16,903 bases of DNA from CAKSXP01 sp964539115 (GCA_964539115.1 CAZIHY010000049.1:1-16903); one strand, 5' to 3'; positions 7,439 through 14,366 are shown, counted from the stretch's first letter. Notes: a model not told the origin generated them from the letters alone. Made by a program: numbers and translations.

Positions 7439-8226
7439 GCTCCGTCGCCGTTGTGACCGGAGGTTCCTCCGGGATCGGCCTCGCCGTATGCCGCGAGCTT
7501 GCGGAGCGCGGCTGCACCGTATATGAACTCAGCCGCCACAAAAATCCAGATTGCCCCGCCAGGCACATAAGCTGCGACGTCACAAACTGGGACGCCGTGC
7601 GCTCCGCTGCAGACTCCGTCGCACTCGAATGCGGGCGCATCGATATCCTCGTCTCCAACGCCGGCTTCGGCATCTCCGGCGCTGTTGAGTTTACGGAGGC
7701 GGAAGCCGCAAAAAAGCAAATGGACGTGAACTTCCTCGGCACAGCCGCGGCGGTCCGCGCCGTTTTGCCGTATATGCGCGCGCAGAAAAGCGGGCGCATC
7801 GTATGCGTAAGCTCCGTCGCCGCGCCTGTCGCAATCCCCTTTCAGGCGTTTTACAGCGCCTCCAAAGCAGCGATAAACGCGCTGGTTCTGGCTCTGCACG
7901 GCGAGGTCTCGCCCTACGGCGTGAGTGTATGCGCAGTCATGCCCGGGGACATACGCACCGGCTTTACCGACGCAAGGGAAAAATGCCCCACGGGCGACAG
8001 CGAATATGGAGAGCGCATTTCAAGGAGCGTCGCCGTCATGGAGCGGGACGAGCGCGAAGGTATGTCCCCCGAGAAGGCGGCGAAAAAGATCGCGTCGCTC
8101 GCACTCAGAAAACGGGTGCGGCCGCTGTATGCCGTCGGAGCAAAGTACAGCTTTTTCGTCATGCTCTCGCGTCTGCTACCCGCCCCGCTGGTCGCGTGGA
8201 TAGTAAGGCTTATATACGCGTCGTAA
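7435..8226 (+). CDS. Classical short-chain dehydrogenase/reductase, possible 3-ketosphinganine reductase
   Basis: An NAD(P)(H)-dependent oxidoreductase of 263 residues: TGGSSGIG cofactor loop at 8-15, NAG at 75-77, catalytic Ser127, Tyr140 and Lys144 (YSASK) and MPGDIRT after the active site. The C-terminal 25 residues are hydrophobic with basic residues (YSFFVMLSRLLPAPLVAWIV), suggesting membrane association, as would fit a lipid substrate. The ATG overlaps the synthase stop codon (ATGA), so the two are translationally coupled. An SDR paired with an SPT-like synthase suggests reduction of the 3-keto product to a sphinganine-like base, the eukaryotic KDSR step. That is inference from context. 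It is not the epimerase-like threonine dehydrogenase that accompanies KBL. Confidence 0.85.
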   Translation: MSSVAVVTGGSSGIGLAVCRELAERGCTVYELSRHKNPDCPARHISCDVTNWDAVRSAADSVALECGRIDILVSNAGFGISGAVEFTEAEAAKKQMDVNFLGTAAAVRAVLPYMRAQKSGRIVCVSSVAAPVAIPFQAFYSASKAAINALVLALHGEVSPYGVSVCAVMPGDIRTGFTDAREKCPTGDSEYGERISRSVAVMERDEREGMSPEKAAKKIASLALRKRVRPLYAVGAKYSFFVMLSRLLPAPLVAWIVRLIYAS

Positions 8227-8239
8227 CCCTCAAATACAA

Positions 8240-8271
8240 AAACAGGCGTCCCTCAGGACGCCTGTTTTTTT
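8240..8271 (+). terminator. Intrinsic terminator of the synthase-dehydrogenase operon
   Basis: A perfect 10-bp stem (ACAGGCGTCC, 8242-8251, with 8256-8265), loop CTCA, an A-run before and seven T residues after. It separates this operon from the MATE gene. Confidence 0.93.
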
Positions 8272-8314
8272 GAATGCGGACGCTCTCTTATAAAATATAT
8301 TTATTATAAATCTA

Positions 8315-8343
8315 TTGACACTTCAGGTCAGTTGTATTACATT
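8315..8343 (+). promoter_or_regulatory. Promoter of the MATE gene
   Basis: A perfect TTGACA (8315-8320), a 17-base spacer and TACATT (8338-8343). The expected start near 8350 leaves a leader of about 60 bases. Confidence 0.7.
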
Positions 8344-8352
8344 TACATGTAA
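8343..8352. promoter_or_regulatory. Possible operator palindrome at the MATE promoter
   Basis: A perfect 10-base palindrome, TTACATGTAA, covers the end of the -10 box and the expected transcription start. A repressor bound there would block the promoter. No regulator gene of the MarR or TetR type is seen nearby, so the factor is unknown. Confidence 0.35.
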
Positions 8353-8371
8353 GTATGTATGTGAAGTAAGA

Positions 8372-8398
8372 TCCGGTCAGTGGGCCGGACGTTTTTTT
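8372..8398 (+). terminator. Leader terminator (attenuator) before the MATE gene
   Basis: A stem formed by 8372-8378 and 8383-8389 (TCCGGTC with GGCCGGA containing one G-U pair) around a 4-base loop is followed by two bases and seven T residues. The T-run ends exactly where the GGAGG ribosome site (8399-8403) begins. It lies between promoter and gene, so it can act as an attenuator. A four-codon frame, ATG TAT GTG AAG TAA (8355-8369), stops two bases before the stem. Confidence 0.6.
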
Positions 8399-8410
8399 GG
8401 AGGCGATCAA

Positions 8411-9775
8411 TTGAGTCAGAAAACCATGATCAACGACCTGACGACGGGAAGTGTTACAAAACAGCTTCTGAAGTTCGCGGGTCCATTTATTTTGGCCAAC
8501 CTATTGCAAAATCTTTACAATATGGTCGATATGATAATCGTCGGACAATTTGTCGGCAGTTCGGGGCTTTCCGCGGTCTCGATCGGAGGCGACATCCTCC
8601 ACCTGGCGACCTTCATTGTTATGGGCTTCGGGTCGGCGGGCCAGATACTCATCGCGCAGTATGTCGGAAGCGGCCGCAGGGACAAGCTCTCGTCCACGAT
8701 AGGCACGATGTTCTCGTTCCTGACGATCGTGGCCGTAATCATGATGGCGATTGGGCTCGGGTTCCGCGATCTGCTGCTGGATCTGCTCAACACCCCGGCG
8801 GAGGCATATCCCCAGGCGCAGGATTACTGCACCGTATGTTATATCGGCCTTATTTTTATTTACGGCTACAACATCGTCTCCTCCGTCCTCCGCGGCATGG
8901 GCGACTCGAAGCGTCCGCTGGTGTTCATCGCCATCGCGGCTATAATGAACCTTATACTCGACCTCGTATTCGTGGCCGGACTCGGGATGGAAAGCTTCGG
9001 CGCGGCTCTCGCGACCGTTATCGGCCAGGGCTTTTCCTTCGTCGTTTCGATCATCTATCTCTATCGCCGCAGAGCGTCCTTCGGCTTTGATTTCAAGCCG
9101 AAGAGCTTCAGGATCGACGTCTCCGGTCTCAAGGCGCTGGCAAAGCTGGGCGTACCGCTTGCCCTCCAGATGAGCGCGATAACGATCTCCTCGATGTTCG
9201 TCAACTCCTACATCAACTCCTACGGCGTCGTCGTCAGCGCCGTAACCGGCGTCGGCAACAAGATAGCTCTCGTCATGAGCGTTATCACGCAGTCGTTCGG
9301 AACCGCCGGTTCCTCCATGGTCGGCCAGAACTTCGGCGCGGGCAAGTTCGACCGCATCAAGAAGGTCATCTGGATCTCAATGTTCATAAACCTCGGTTTC
9401 GCTCTCGTGCTCACGGTCATAATGCTGATCAATCCACAGGGAGTGTTCTCCCTGTTCAACACCGACCCCGAGGTTCTTGCGATGGCCTCCGTTTATGCGC
9501 CGATAGCGATCCTGAACTTCTTCGGATTTGCAACGCGAAACCCCTTCATGGCGCTTATAAACGGCCTGGGTCACGGCAAGCTCTCGCTGCTCATCGGCAT
9601 ATGCGACGGCATCGTCGCCCGTATAGGGCTCGCCATGCTGCTCGGTCTCGTATTCGACATGGGCATCATGGGCTTCTGGCTCGGCAGCGTCTGCGCGGGA
9701 TATGTGCCGACAATAATCGGCCTTATCTACTACTGCACCGGACGGTGGAAAAACAGACAGTTAAATCTGGGATAA
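8411..9775 (+). CDS. MATE family multidrug/toxic-compound exporter
   Basis: An inner-membrane antiporter of 454 residues, the usual length, with about twelve hydrophobic segments in two halves and cation-driven export expected. The N-terminal half carries family landmarks: LLKFAGPFILANLLQNLYN, DMIIVGQFVGS, and SVLRGMGDSKRPL after the fourth to fifth helix. The second half repeats the pattern (LALQMSAITISSMFVN and later ATRNPFMALINGLGHGK). The start is TTG at 8411, chosen because GGAGG lies seven bases upstream and the encoded MSQKTMINDL is a typical MATE start; the longer frame from within the promoter would include the leader terminator. It is a single-gene unit regulated by the promoter, palindrome and attenuator upstream. 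The substrate cannot be inferred. Confidence 0.95.
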   Translation: MSQKTMINDLTTGSVTKQLLKFAGPFILANLLQNLYNMVDMIIVGQFVGSSGLSAVSIGGDILHLATFIVMGFGSAGQILIAQYVGSGRRDKLSSTIGTMFSFLTIVAVIMMAIGLGFRDLLLDLLNTPAEAYPQAQDYCTVCYIGLIFIYGYNIVSSVLRGMGDSKRPLVFIAIAAIMNLILDLVFVAGLGMESFGAALATVIGQGFSFVVSIIYLYRRRASFGFDFKPKSFRIDVSGLKALAKLGVPLALQMSAITISSMFVNSYINSYGVVVSAVTGVGNKIALVMSVITQSFGTAGSSMVGQNFGAGKFDRIKKVIWISMFINLGFALVLTVIMLINPQGVFSLFNTDPEVLAMASVYAPIAILNFFGFATRNPFMALINGLGHGKLSLLIGICDGIVARIGLAMLLGLVFDMGIMGFWLGSVCAGYVPTIIGLIYYCTGRWKNRQLNLG

Positions 9776-9777
9776 GA

Positions 9778-9808
9778 AATTCTCCCCGGGAAATTCCCGG
9801 GGAGAATT
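9778..9808. terminator. GC-rich hairpin between convergent genes
   Basis: A perfect 13-bp stem (AATTCTCCCCGGG, 9778-9790, with 9796-9808) and a 5-base loop starts three bases after the MATE stop codon. There is no immediate T-run on the plus strand, only scattered T residues and a six-T run at 9821-9826. It probably serves as a weak terminator or 3' stabiliser, and it also faces the end of the LysR gene. Confidence 0.55.
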
Positions 9809-9843
9809 CATTTGAGGGAGGTTTTTTACTATAGATGGCAGCT

Positions 9844-10731
9844 CTATGCTCTGTAATTCAACTCTTCTATAAACAGCTGCACTAGCGGATTAACGCAGTC
9901 CTTTCGCCAGCATGCAGCCATATCGAGCTTTGCAAATTTGGAATTCTCTATCGGAACATAAGCCAGATTCCTGCTGGAATAGGTTTCGACCACCTTGGCC
10001 GGGAGCAGAGACACACCTGTGCCCGCCTCGACGTTCATGAGTATCGTTGAAACGCTGTCCATGAAAAAGAACTGGGGCGACACGCCGGCCTCAATGAGCA
10101 CTTTAAGGTTGGAGTTGAGCCCTCGCGCATCATGGTCGAGCAAATACAGCGGCATGCTTTCCACCAGTTTTAGCGCCACTTCAAGGCTCTGCCCTTTTAA
10201 AAGGGGCGCGGCGGCGACAACGGACAGGACGTCGTGCCCAACCGTTATAACCTCATAATCCGGGCTGAGTTTATCATTCGGCAGGAGAGTGAAGCCAAGG
10301 TCTATCTCATCCTCACTGAGCGCATATATGATCTTCGCGAGGTCAAAGCATTCCGTCGAGCAGCTTACATCCGGAAACTTCTCATGGAAGCGATACAGGG
10401 CCTCGGTTATGACAGTTCTCTCAAAAACCTGTTCATATCCTACACGCAGTTCTCCGCCAAGTCCTATCCCGGCGTCCGCATCCATTACTATCTTCGGGAT
10501 TTTCCCCACGCGCGCAAGGATTGCCTTTGCCTCGCGCAGAAGCGCGGCCCCCGCAGGCGTCAGCTTGACTGAGCGGCGGTTTCGGAGTAACAGCTTCACA
10601 CCAAGCTGCTTTTCCAGCTCCGCGATCTGCTTGCTCAGAAGCGGCTGTGTGACAAACAAAAGCTCCGCAGCACGGCTAAAATTAAGCTGTTCTGCCACGG
10701 TTACAAAGTATTCCAGCTGCCGTAACTCCAT
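9844..10731 (-). CDS. LysR-type transcriptional regulator
   Basis: A 295-residue regulator with the standard layout: winged helix-turn-helix in residues 1-60 (MELRQLEYFVTVAEQLNFSR, then VTQPLLSKQIAELEKQLG), a linker helix, and a type 2 periplasmic-binding-like effector domain from about residue 90. It is the last gene of the M24-dehydrogenase operon, 56 bases downstream of the dehydrogenase and on the same strand, rather than divergent as many LysR genes are. It may sense the substrate of that pathway. The start ATG has only a weak GGGGTGG site. A palindromic element lies directly upstream (10745-10764), so it may also control its own expression. Confidence 0.93.
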   Translation of the reverse strand: MELRQLEYFVTVAEQLNFSRAAELLFVTQPLLSKQIAELEKQLGVKLLLRNRRSVKLTPAGAALLREAKAILARVGKIPKIVMDADAGIGLGGELRVGYEQVFERTVITEALYRFHEKFPDVSCSTECFDLAKIIYALSEDEIDLGFTLLPNDKLSPDYEVITVGHDVLSVVAAAPLLKGQSLEVALKLVESMPLYLLDHDARGLNSNLKVLIEAGVSPQFFFMDSVSTILMNVEAGTGVSLLPAKVVETYSSRNLAYVPIENSKFAKLDMAACWRKDCVNPLVQLFIEELNYRA

Positions 10732-10744
10732 ATCTCGCCACCCC

Positions 10745-10764
10745 GTTTATATCATATCATAAAC
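10745..10764. promoter_or_regulatory. Inverted repeat upstream of the LysR gene
   Basis: GTTTAT and ATAAAC face each other across eight bases (ATCATATC) just ahead of the LysR ribosome site. LysR proteins usually bind dyads containing T-N11-A, and this one has that form. It overlaps a weak -10-like TATGAT on the minus strand. Autoregulation is an inference. Confidence 0.4.
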
Positions 10765-10787
10765 ACTGCGGCACCGTGAAGCATTTT

Positions 10788-11744
10788 TTACAGTTTCCCG
10801 TGCAACTTCAGCAGTTCAATCAGCACCCTGTCGCGAAATTGTGCTATCTCCGCCGCTGTGTGTCCGATGCAATCTGGGTTCTGCTCTTTTTCCCGCTCAA
10901 CGCCTTCGCCGCAAAGATCGGGCCATGACGCCGGAATCTCTGTCATACAGCTCAGGTCACGGAAAATACGTTCACTGGCAGTTTTAAAGGATATATTGAA
11001 AGCTTTTGCGCCCTCGGGAGATGCCAGTTCCCCAATGAGGCCCTGCCCGATCGCCCCCCAACGCAGTCCGGGGCCATATACAAGCGCCCTGTCCGCGTCC
11101 TCGAGCGAGCAGACACCCTCAGTCACCATTGCTATAACCTCGCGCAGAACCGCATGCTGGATGCGGTTTGCAATAAAGCCCGGCTTTTCTTTGTTCATGA
11201 CGACGGGTTCCCGGCCTGCGCGCCTGTATAGCTCTGTCGCCCGTGAAAGCGCCTCATCTGAGCTGCGGCCACATCTTGTCAGTTCAACCAGCGGGATTAA
11301 ATGAACAGGGTTGAACGGATGCGCACCAAAGCAGCGCTCCGGATGGACGGCATTTTCTGCAATTTCAGAAATAGATAGGCTGGAGGTGCTGCTGGAGTAA
11401 ACGCAGTCACTGGGTATATACTTCTCTGCCGTTTCCAGCAGAGCCTGCTTTACCGCCAGTCTTTCGGGACCGCTCTCCTGAACAAGCGCCGCACCGGTAT
11501 ATGCCTGTTCCGGATCTGTGCCAACAGTTATGTGGGACATGAGTTCCTCTCTGTCCACATCCACGCCCAGCTTATGCATAGAATCGCATATCTCAGAAAC
11601 ACGCAGCCCGGCACTTTCCACCGCCTCGTCGCTGACTTCAAGAATATGCACAGGGAAGCCCGCGCGGGCAAAGCAATATGCAAAGCCCGCGCCTATAGTG
11701 CCGCCTCCGCAGCACACGATTTTTTCGCTGTTCATTCCAATCAA
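10788..11744 (-). CDS. 3-hydroxyacyl-CoA/carnitine-type dehydrogenase
   Basis: An NAD-dependent oxidoreductase of 318 residues with a Rossmann domain (GGGTIG, 13-18), catalytic-region SSSTSSLS (117-124), the hallmark GAHPFNPVHLIPLVEL (140-155, catalytic His142), KPGFIANRI (187-195) and YGPGLRWG (223-230). The last motif is typical of the lambda-crystallin/L-gulonate and L-carnitine dehydrogenase branch rather than of butyryl-CoA pathway enzymes, so the substrate may be a free beta-hydroxy acid or a betaine. The start is a TTG at 11744 with GGAG nine bases upstream; it overlaps the TGA stop of the M24 gene by four bases (TTGA), so the two are coupled. An ATG at 11735 is possible but lacks a ribosome site. 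The exact substrate is unknown. Confidence 0.88.
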   Translation of the reverse strand: MIGMNSEKIVCCGGGTIGAGFAYCFARAGFPVHILEVSDEAVESAGLRVSEICDSMHKLGVDVDREELMSHITVGTDPEQAYTGAALVQESGPERLAVKQALLETAEKYIPSDCVYSSSTSSLSISEIAENAVHPERCFGAHPFNPVHLIPLVELTRCGRSSDEALSRATELYRRAGREPVVMNKEKPGFIANRIQHAVLREVIAMVTEGVCSLEDADRALVYGPGLRWGAIGQGLIGELASPEGAKAFNISFKTASERIFRDLSCMTEIPASWPDLCGEGVEREKEQNPDCIGHTAAEIAQFRDRVLIELLKLHGKL

Positions 11745-12985
11745 TTATACGGTCTCCAGCACTCCATAAGCTCCTTGACGGGGAACTTGGAGAGAACTTC
11801 AAAGCCGTCATCCTTGACAAGCACCATTTCCTCTAGGCGGACTCCGTGATCTCCGCCCTTCTTGCCGGTCCATGTCTCGAGGCATATGACCATGTTCTTC
11901 TCCAGCGGAGTGGGCTCAATTCCCAGAGAACGGTTGACACAGGACAGGAACGGACGATCGTGCAGCGTCATACCGATACCGTGACCTGTGGCCAGAGGCG
12001 CGACTTCGCCCCAAGTCTCATAACCCCAGTACTTCGGAGAATCGGGCCATGCATCCATGAGTTCCATGTCAGTCACGCCGGCCTTAACCTTGTTGATGGC
12101 GCTGTAAAGCATGTCATAGCACTCCTGATAGGTGTCCTTCTGCTCCTGCGTTGCCTTTCCGCAGCAGAACGTGCGGTAGATGCAGGTGCGGTAGCCCATG
12201 AACGCGTCACCGTCAACATCAACGTAAATGAGGTCTCCCGGACGTATCATGCGGTCGCCGAAGGTCAGGCCGTAGGGGTTCGTGTTCGGTCCGGACATAC
12301 ATACAAAGTCCTCAGTGTGGTCAACACCCTCTTCATAGAGGGCCTTGATTCCGGCAGCGACAAGCTCGCACTCCTTAACGCCGGGACGAATTGCATCCGC
12401 AACCGCAGCGTGAGCCTTTTCCGCGTTGGCGCAGGCGATACGCATAATGTTGAGCTCGTCCTCGCTCTTGATCATACGGGCGTAGTCCATGAGGGGTTTG
12501 CCATGAATAACCTTGATGCCCTTGCGTCCGAAGGCTTCTGCAAACAGCATCTGCAGTGCAGTGCCGTCCAGCGCCAGCGTCTGGCCGATCAGGCCGTAAT
12601 CAGCCATCAGGCCGCCCACCCAATCGATATAGTTGTTCAGCACGGGGTCATAGCTGTCCACAGCGGTCTGCTTATACCAGCCAAGCAGCGAGTGTATGCG
12701 GCCTTCCATCCAGGGCATACGGGGAATATGGCGGGCAGGCTGGTCACCAATCACGAGGTGAGGCTCCCCGTTTACGGGGAAAAATACGCACTGGCCCTCC
12801 GCCGCGCGCATCGGCGTTGTAACATAAAAGCCTGTGATATAACGGATATTATCCGAATCAAAGGTCAGAATGGCGCCGACGCCAGCCTTCTTCATCTGCT
12901 CGCGCACGCGCTCCTTGCGGTAATTGCGCAGACGGTCCATATTGATTCTTTCTTCATAGTCAACATTAAACTTTCCAAACGGCAT
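11741..12985 (-). CDS. M24 (creatinase/aminopeptidase P fold) protein, DddP-like
   Basis: A 414-residue protein with an N-terminal creatinase-like domain and a C-terminal pita-bread fold. The ligand positions follow the spacing I recall for the DMSP lyase DddP: Asp256, Asp258, position 268, His335 (GHGIG), Glu370 and Glu385 (H to E 35 residues, E to E 15, as in DddP). Text around them also agrees (SGPNTNPY, KGGDHGVRLEE, DDGFEVLSKFP). However, position 268 is Cys, not Asp, so metal binding may be altered. It could be a peptidase, a creatinase- or ectoine-hydrolase-like amidohydrolase, or a lyase. The ATG at 12985 has AAAGGAG nine bases upstream; the promoter is at 13028-13056. The coupled dehydrogenase suggests a small-molecule catabolic role. 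Confidence 0.85.
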   Translation of the reverse strand: MPFGKFNVDYEERINMDRLRNYRKERVREQMKKAGVGAILTFDSDNIRYITGFYVTTPMRAAEGQCVFFPVNGEPHLVIGDQPARHIPRMPWMEGRIHSLLGWYKQTAVDSYDPVLNNYIDWVGGLMADYGLIGQTLALDGTALQMLFAEAFGRKGIKVIHGKPLMDYARMIKSEDELNIMRIACANAEKAHAAVADAIRPGVKECELVAAGIKALYEEGVDHTEDFVCMSGPNTNPYGLTFGDRMIRPGDLIYVDVDGDAFMGYRTCIYRTFCCGKATQEQKDTYQECYDMLYSAINKVKAGVTDMELMDAWPDSPKYWGYETWGEVAPLATGHGIGMTLHDRPFLSCVNRSLGIEPTPLEKNMVICLETWTGKKGGDHGVRLEEMVLVKDDGFEVLSKFPVKELMECWRPYN

Positions 12986-13027
12986 TTTTATCGACTCCTT
13001 TATAATTATTTGCTGATACTGATTAAA

Positions 13028-13056
13028 ATTATATTGGCATCGCCGATAAATGTGAA
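13028..13056 (-). promoter_or_regulatory. Promoter of the M24-dehydrogenase-LysR operon
   Basis: On the minus strand TTCACA (13051-13056), a 17-base spacer and a perfect TATAAT (13028-13033). It lies about 40 bases before the ATG at 12985. Confidence 0.65.
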
Positions 13057-13101
13057 ATTAATGATTGCCATTTCAGATATAACTAAAACTTATAACAAGC
13101 T

Positions 13102-13130
13102 AAAAGCCCCCTCGTTTGAGGGGGCTTTTT
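13102..13130. terminator. Intrinsic terminator after the efp operon
   Basis: A 9-bp GC-rich stem (13105-13113 with 13118-13126), loop GTTT, flanked by A-run and T-run, so it can work on both strands. On the minus strand it ends the efp-zinc ribbon transcript just after the stop at 13148. Confidence 0.88.
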
Positions 13131-13147
13131 AACAGTCTGAAATTATT

Positions 13148-13609
13148 TTACTCTTCGTCGGAGCGCTCTTCGCAGCCGCTTTCGCTGTCTTCGATGCTGT
13201 CGAAGTCGAACTCCAGCGTCCCGCCGCAGTTGGGGCAGGAGATCGCGCCAGTGAGGAGCACGTCCTCGTCGATCGTGATGGTGTTGTCACAGGCGGGGCA
13301 GGTCACTTCGTAGAAAACGGGCTCTTCGTCGTCCCAGAACTCCCCGTCCTCGTCGTCATCATAATCGTCATAATCGTCATAATCCTCATCATCAACGAGA
13401 TAATCGGTGATGTCGTCGACCTCTTCATAGAGTTCGTCCAAATCGTCGCCGATGTCGTTGACAGTCTCGGTCAGCTCGTCCAGATCATAGGCAAGATCCT
13501 CAAGCACGTCGATGACCGCGCTGAGCAGCTTACCTTCCCTGGAGCCGGACTCGACGCCAAGACCCTCGGCCAAGCCCTTGAGGTATGCGACTTTTTCAGA
13601 AGGAGTCAT
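13148..13609 (-). CDS. Acidic zinc-ribbon protein downstream of efp (CD1247 N-terminal-type)
   Basis: A 153-residue protein in three parts: an N-terminal helical segment starting MTPSEKVAYLKGLAEGL that I recall as the conserved N-terminal domain of clostridial CD1247-like proteins, an acidic linker very rich in Asp, Glu and Tyr (about 72-95), and a zinc ribbon with CPAC (104-107) and CPNC (125-128). Heptad-like leucine and acidic residues in 35-70 suggest a coiled coil. The start is set at the ATG at 13609, nine bases after GGGAGG; an upstream TTG at 13618 abuts that site and is unlikely. It follows efp by 18 bases and shares its promoter and terminator. No biochemical role is known to me; the charge and metal motif suggest a protein- or nucleic-acid-contacting adaptor. 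Confidence 0.85.
   Translation of the reverse strand: MTPSEKVAYLKGLAEGLGVESGSREGKLLSAVIDVLEDLAYDLDELTETVNDIGDDLDELYEEVDDITDYLVDDEDYDDYDDYDDDEDGEFWDDEEPVFYEVTCPACDNTITIDEDVLLTGAISCPNCGGTLEFDFDSIEDSESGCEERSDEE
13361..13387. repeat. Nine-base tandem repeat inside the zinc-ribbon gene
   Basis: Three copies of ATAATCGTC (the last with one change) encode repeated DDY in the acidic linker. Slippage here would alter linker length by three residues without breaking the frame. Confidence 0.8.
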
Positions 13610-13627
13610 ATAAGCCAACCTCCCTGC

Positions 13628-14191
13628 TTAGCCCTTGGCGCGCTCAAGATACTCGCCGGAGCGGGTATCGACCTTGATCTTGTCGCCTGGGTTGATAAAC
13701 AGAGGGACCTTGACCTCTGCACCGGTCTCGAGGGTTGCGGGCTTGGTCACGTTAGTGGCGGTATTGCCGGCAAAGCCAGGATCCGTCTCAGTCACCTCAA
13801 GCTCAACAAAGTTCGGGGCCTCGACTGCGAAGACCTTGCCCTTGTAGGAGCTGACGGTGCAGACCATGTTCTCTTTCACAAAACGGAAGCCATCGGACAG
13901 CTCGCTTTTATCGATGGGCTCAAGCTCATAGGTCTCCGGATCCATGAAATAGTATAGATCGCCGTCGGCGTAGCTGTATTCCATATTTCTGCGCTCAACG
14001 TAGGCATTCTCAAACTTCGCAGTGGGGTTAAAGGAAGTTTCGACAACGGCGCCGGTGATGACGTTTTTCATCTTTGTGCGAACAAAAGCAGCGCCCTTAC
14101 CGGGCTTAACATGCTGAAACTCAACAACCTGCATAACTTGTCCGTCCATTTCAAATGTAACGCCGTTTCTGAATTCTCCTGCGGAAATCAT
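13628..14191 (-). CDS. efp: Elongation factor P
   Basis: Binds between the P and E sites of the ribosome and rescues stalling at polyproline. The 187-residue length and three-barrel layout are standard: N-terminal KOW-like domain (1-65), OB domain (about 66-128) and C-terminal OB domain ending GDKIKVDTRSGEYLERA. The tip loop HVKPGKGAAFVR carries Lys32, the position modified with 5-aminopentanol in Bacillus; no EpmA/EpmB genes are seen in this window. The ATG has a GGAGG site nine bases upstream. It is the first gene of a two-gene unit with the zinc-ribbon protein, with a promoter at 14246-14274. Confidence 0.98.
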   Translation of the reverse strand: MISAGEFRNGVTFEMDGQVMQVVEFQHVKPGKGAAFVRTKMKNVITGAVVETSFNPTAKFENAYVERRNMEYSYADGDLYYFMDPETYELEPIDKSELSDGFRFVKENMVCTVSSYKGKVFAVEAPNFVELEVTETDPGFAGNTATNVTKPATLETGAEVKVPLFINPGDKIKVDTRSGEYLERAKG

Positions 14192-14245
14192 AGTTTGGTT
14201 CCTCCAATTATATAAGAATAAATAAAGTTAATGTTCAGCCAAAAT

Positions 14246-14274
14246 ATTTTACAATACATATATTATATTTGCAA
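14246..14274 (-). promoter_or_regulatory. Promoter of efp
   Basis: On the minus strand TTGCAA (14269-14274), a 17-base spacer and TAAAAT (14246-14251). It lies in an AT-rich stretch and gives a leader of about 50 bases. Confidence 0.6.
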
Positions 14275-14302
14275 GAACTTTTTAATTATTGCCGGAAATA
14301 CA

Positions 14303-14339
14303 GAAAAAGCGGTGCGTCATCCTTAAAAAGCAGGACGCA
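14303..14339 (-). terminator. Probable terminator of the beta-helix gene
   Basis: On the minus strand TGCGT pairs with ACGCA, with a three-base bulge and a CCT/AGG extension, followed after four bases by TTTTT. It begins about 28 bases after the stop codon at 14367. The stem is imperfect, so confidence is moderate. Confidence 0.5.
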
Positions 14340-14366
14340 TTTCACAAACTCCACGTTTTCTTTTGC

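Noticed and set aside
8315..8410. A 32-residue N-terminal extension of the MATE protein
   Set aside because: It would start in the -35 box and be encoded across the leader terminator; the TTG at 8411 has the ribosome site.
11846..13132. A 428-codon open frame on the plus strand
   Set aside because: It lies wholly antisense to the M24 gene, which has clear family motifs, and its own translation has no recognisable domain or good ribosome site.
13361..13387. The nine-base repeats as a CRISPR or other array
   Set aside because: The units are directly adjacent, in frame and encode an acidic linker; there are no spacers.
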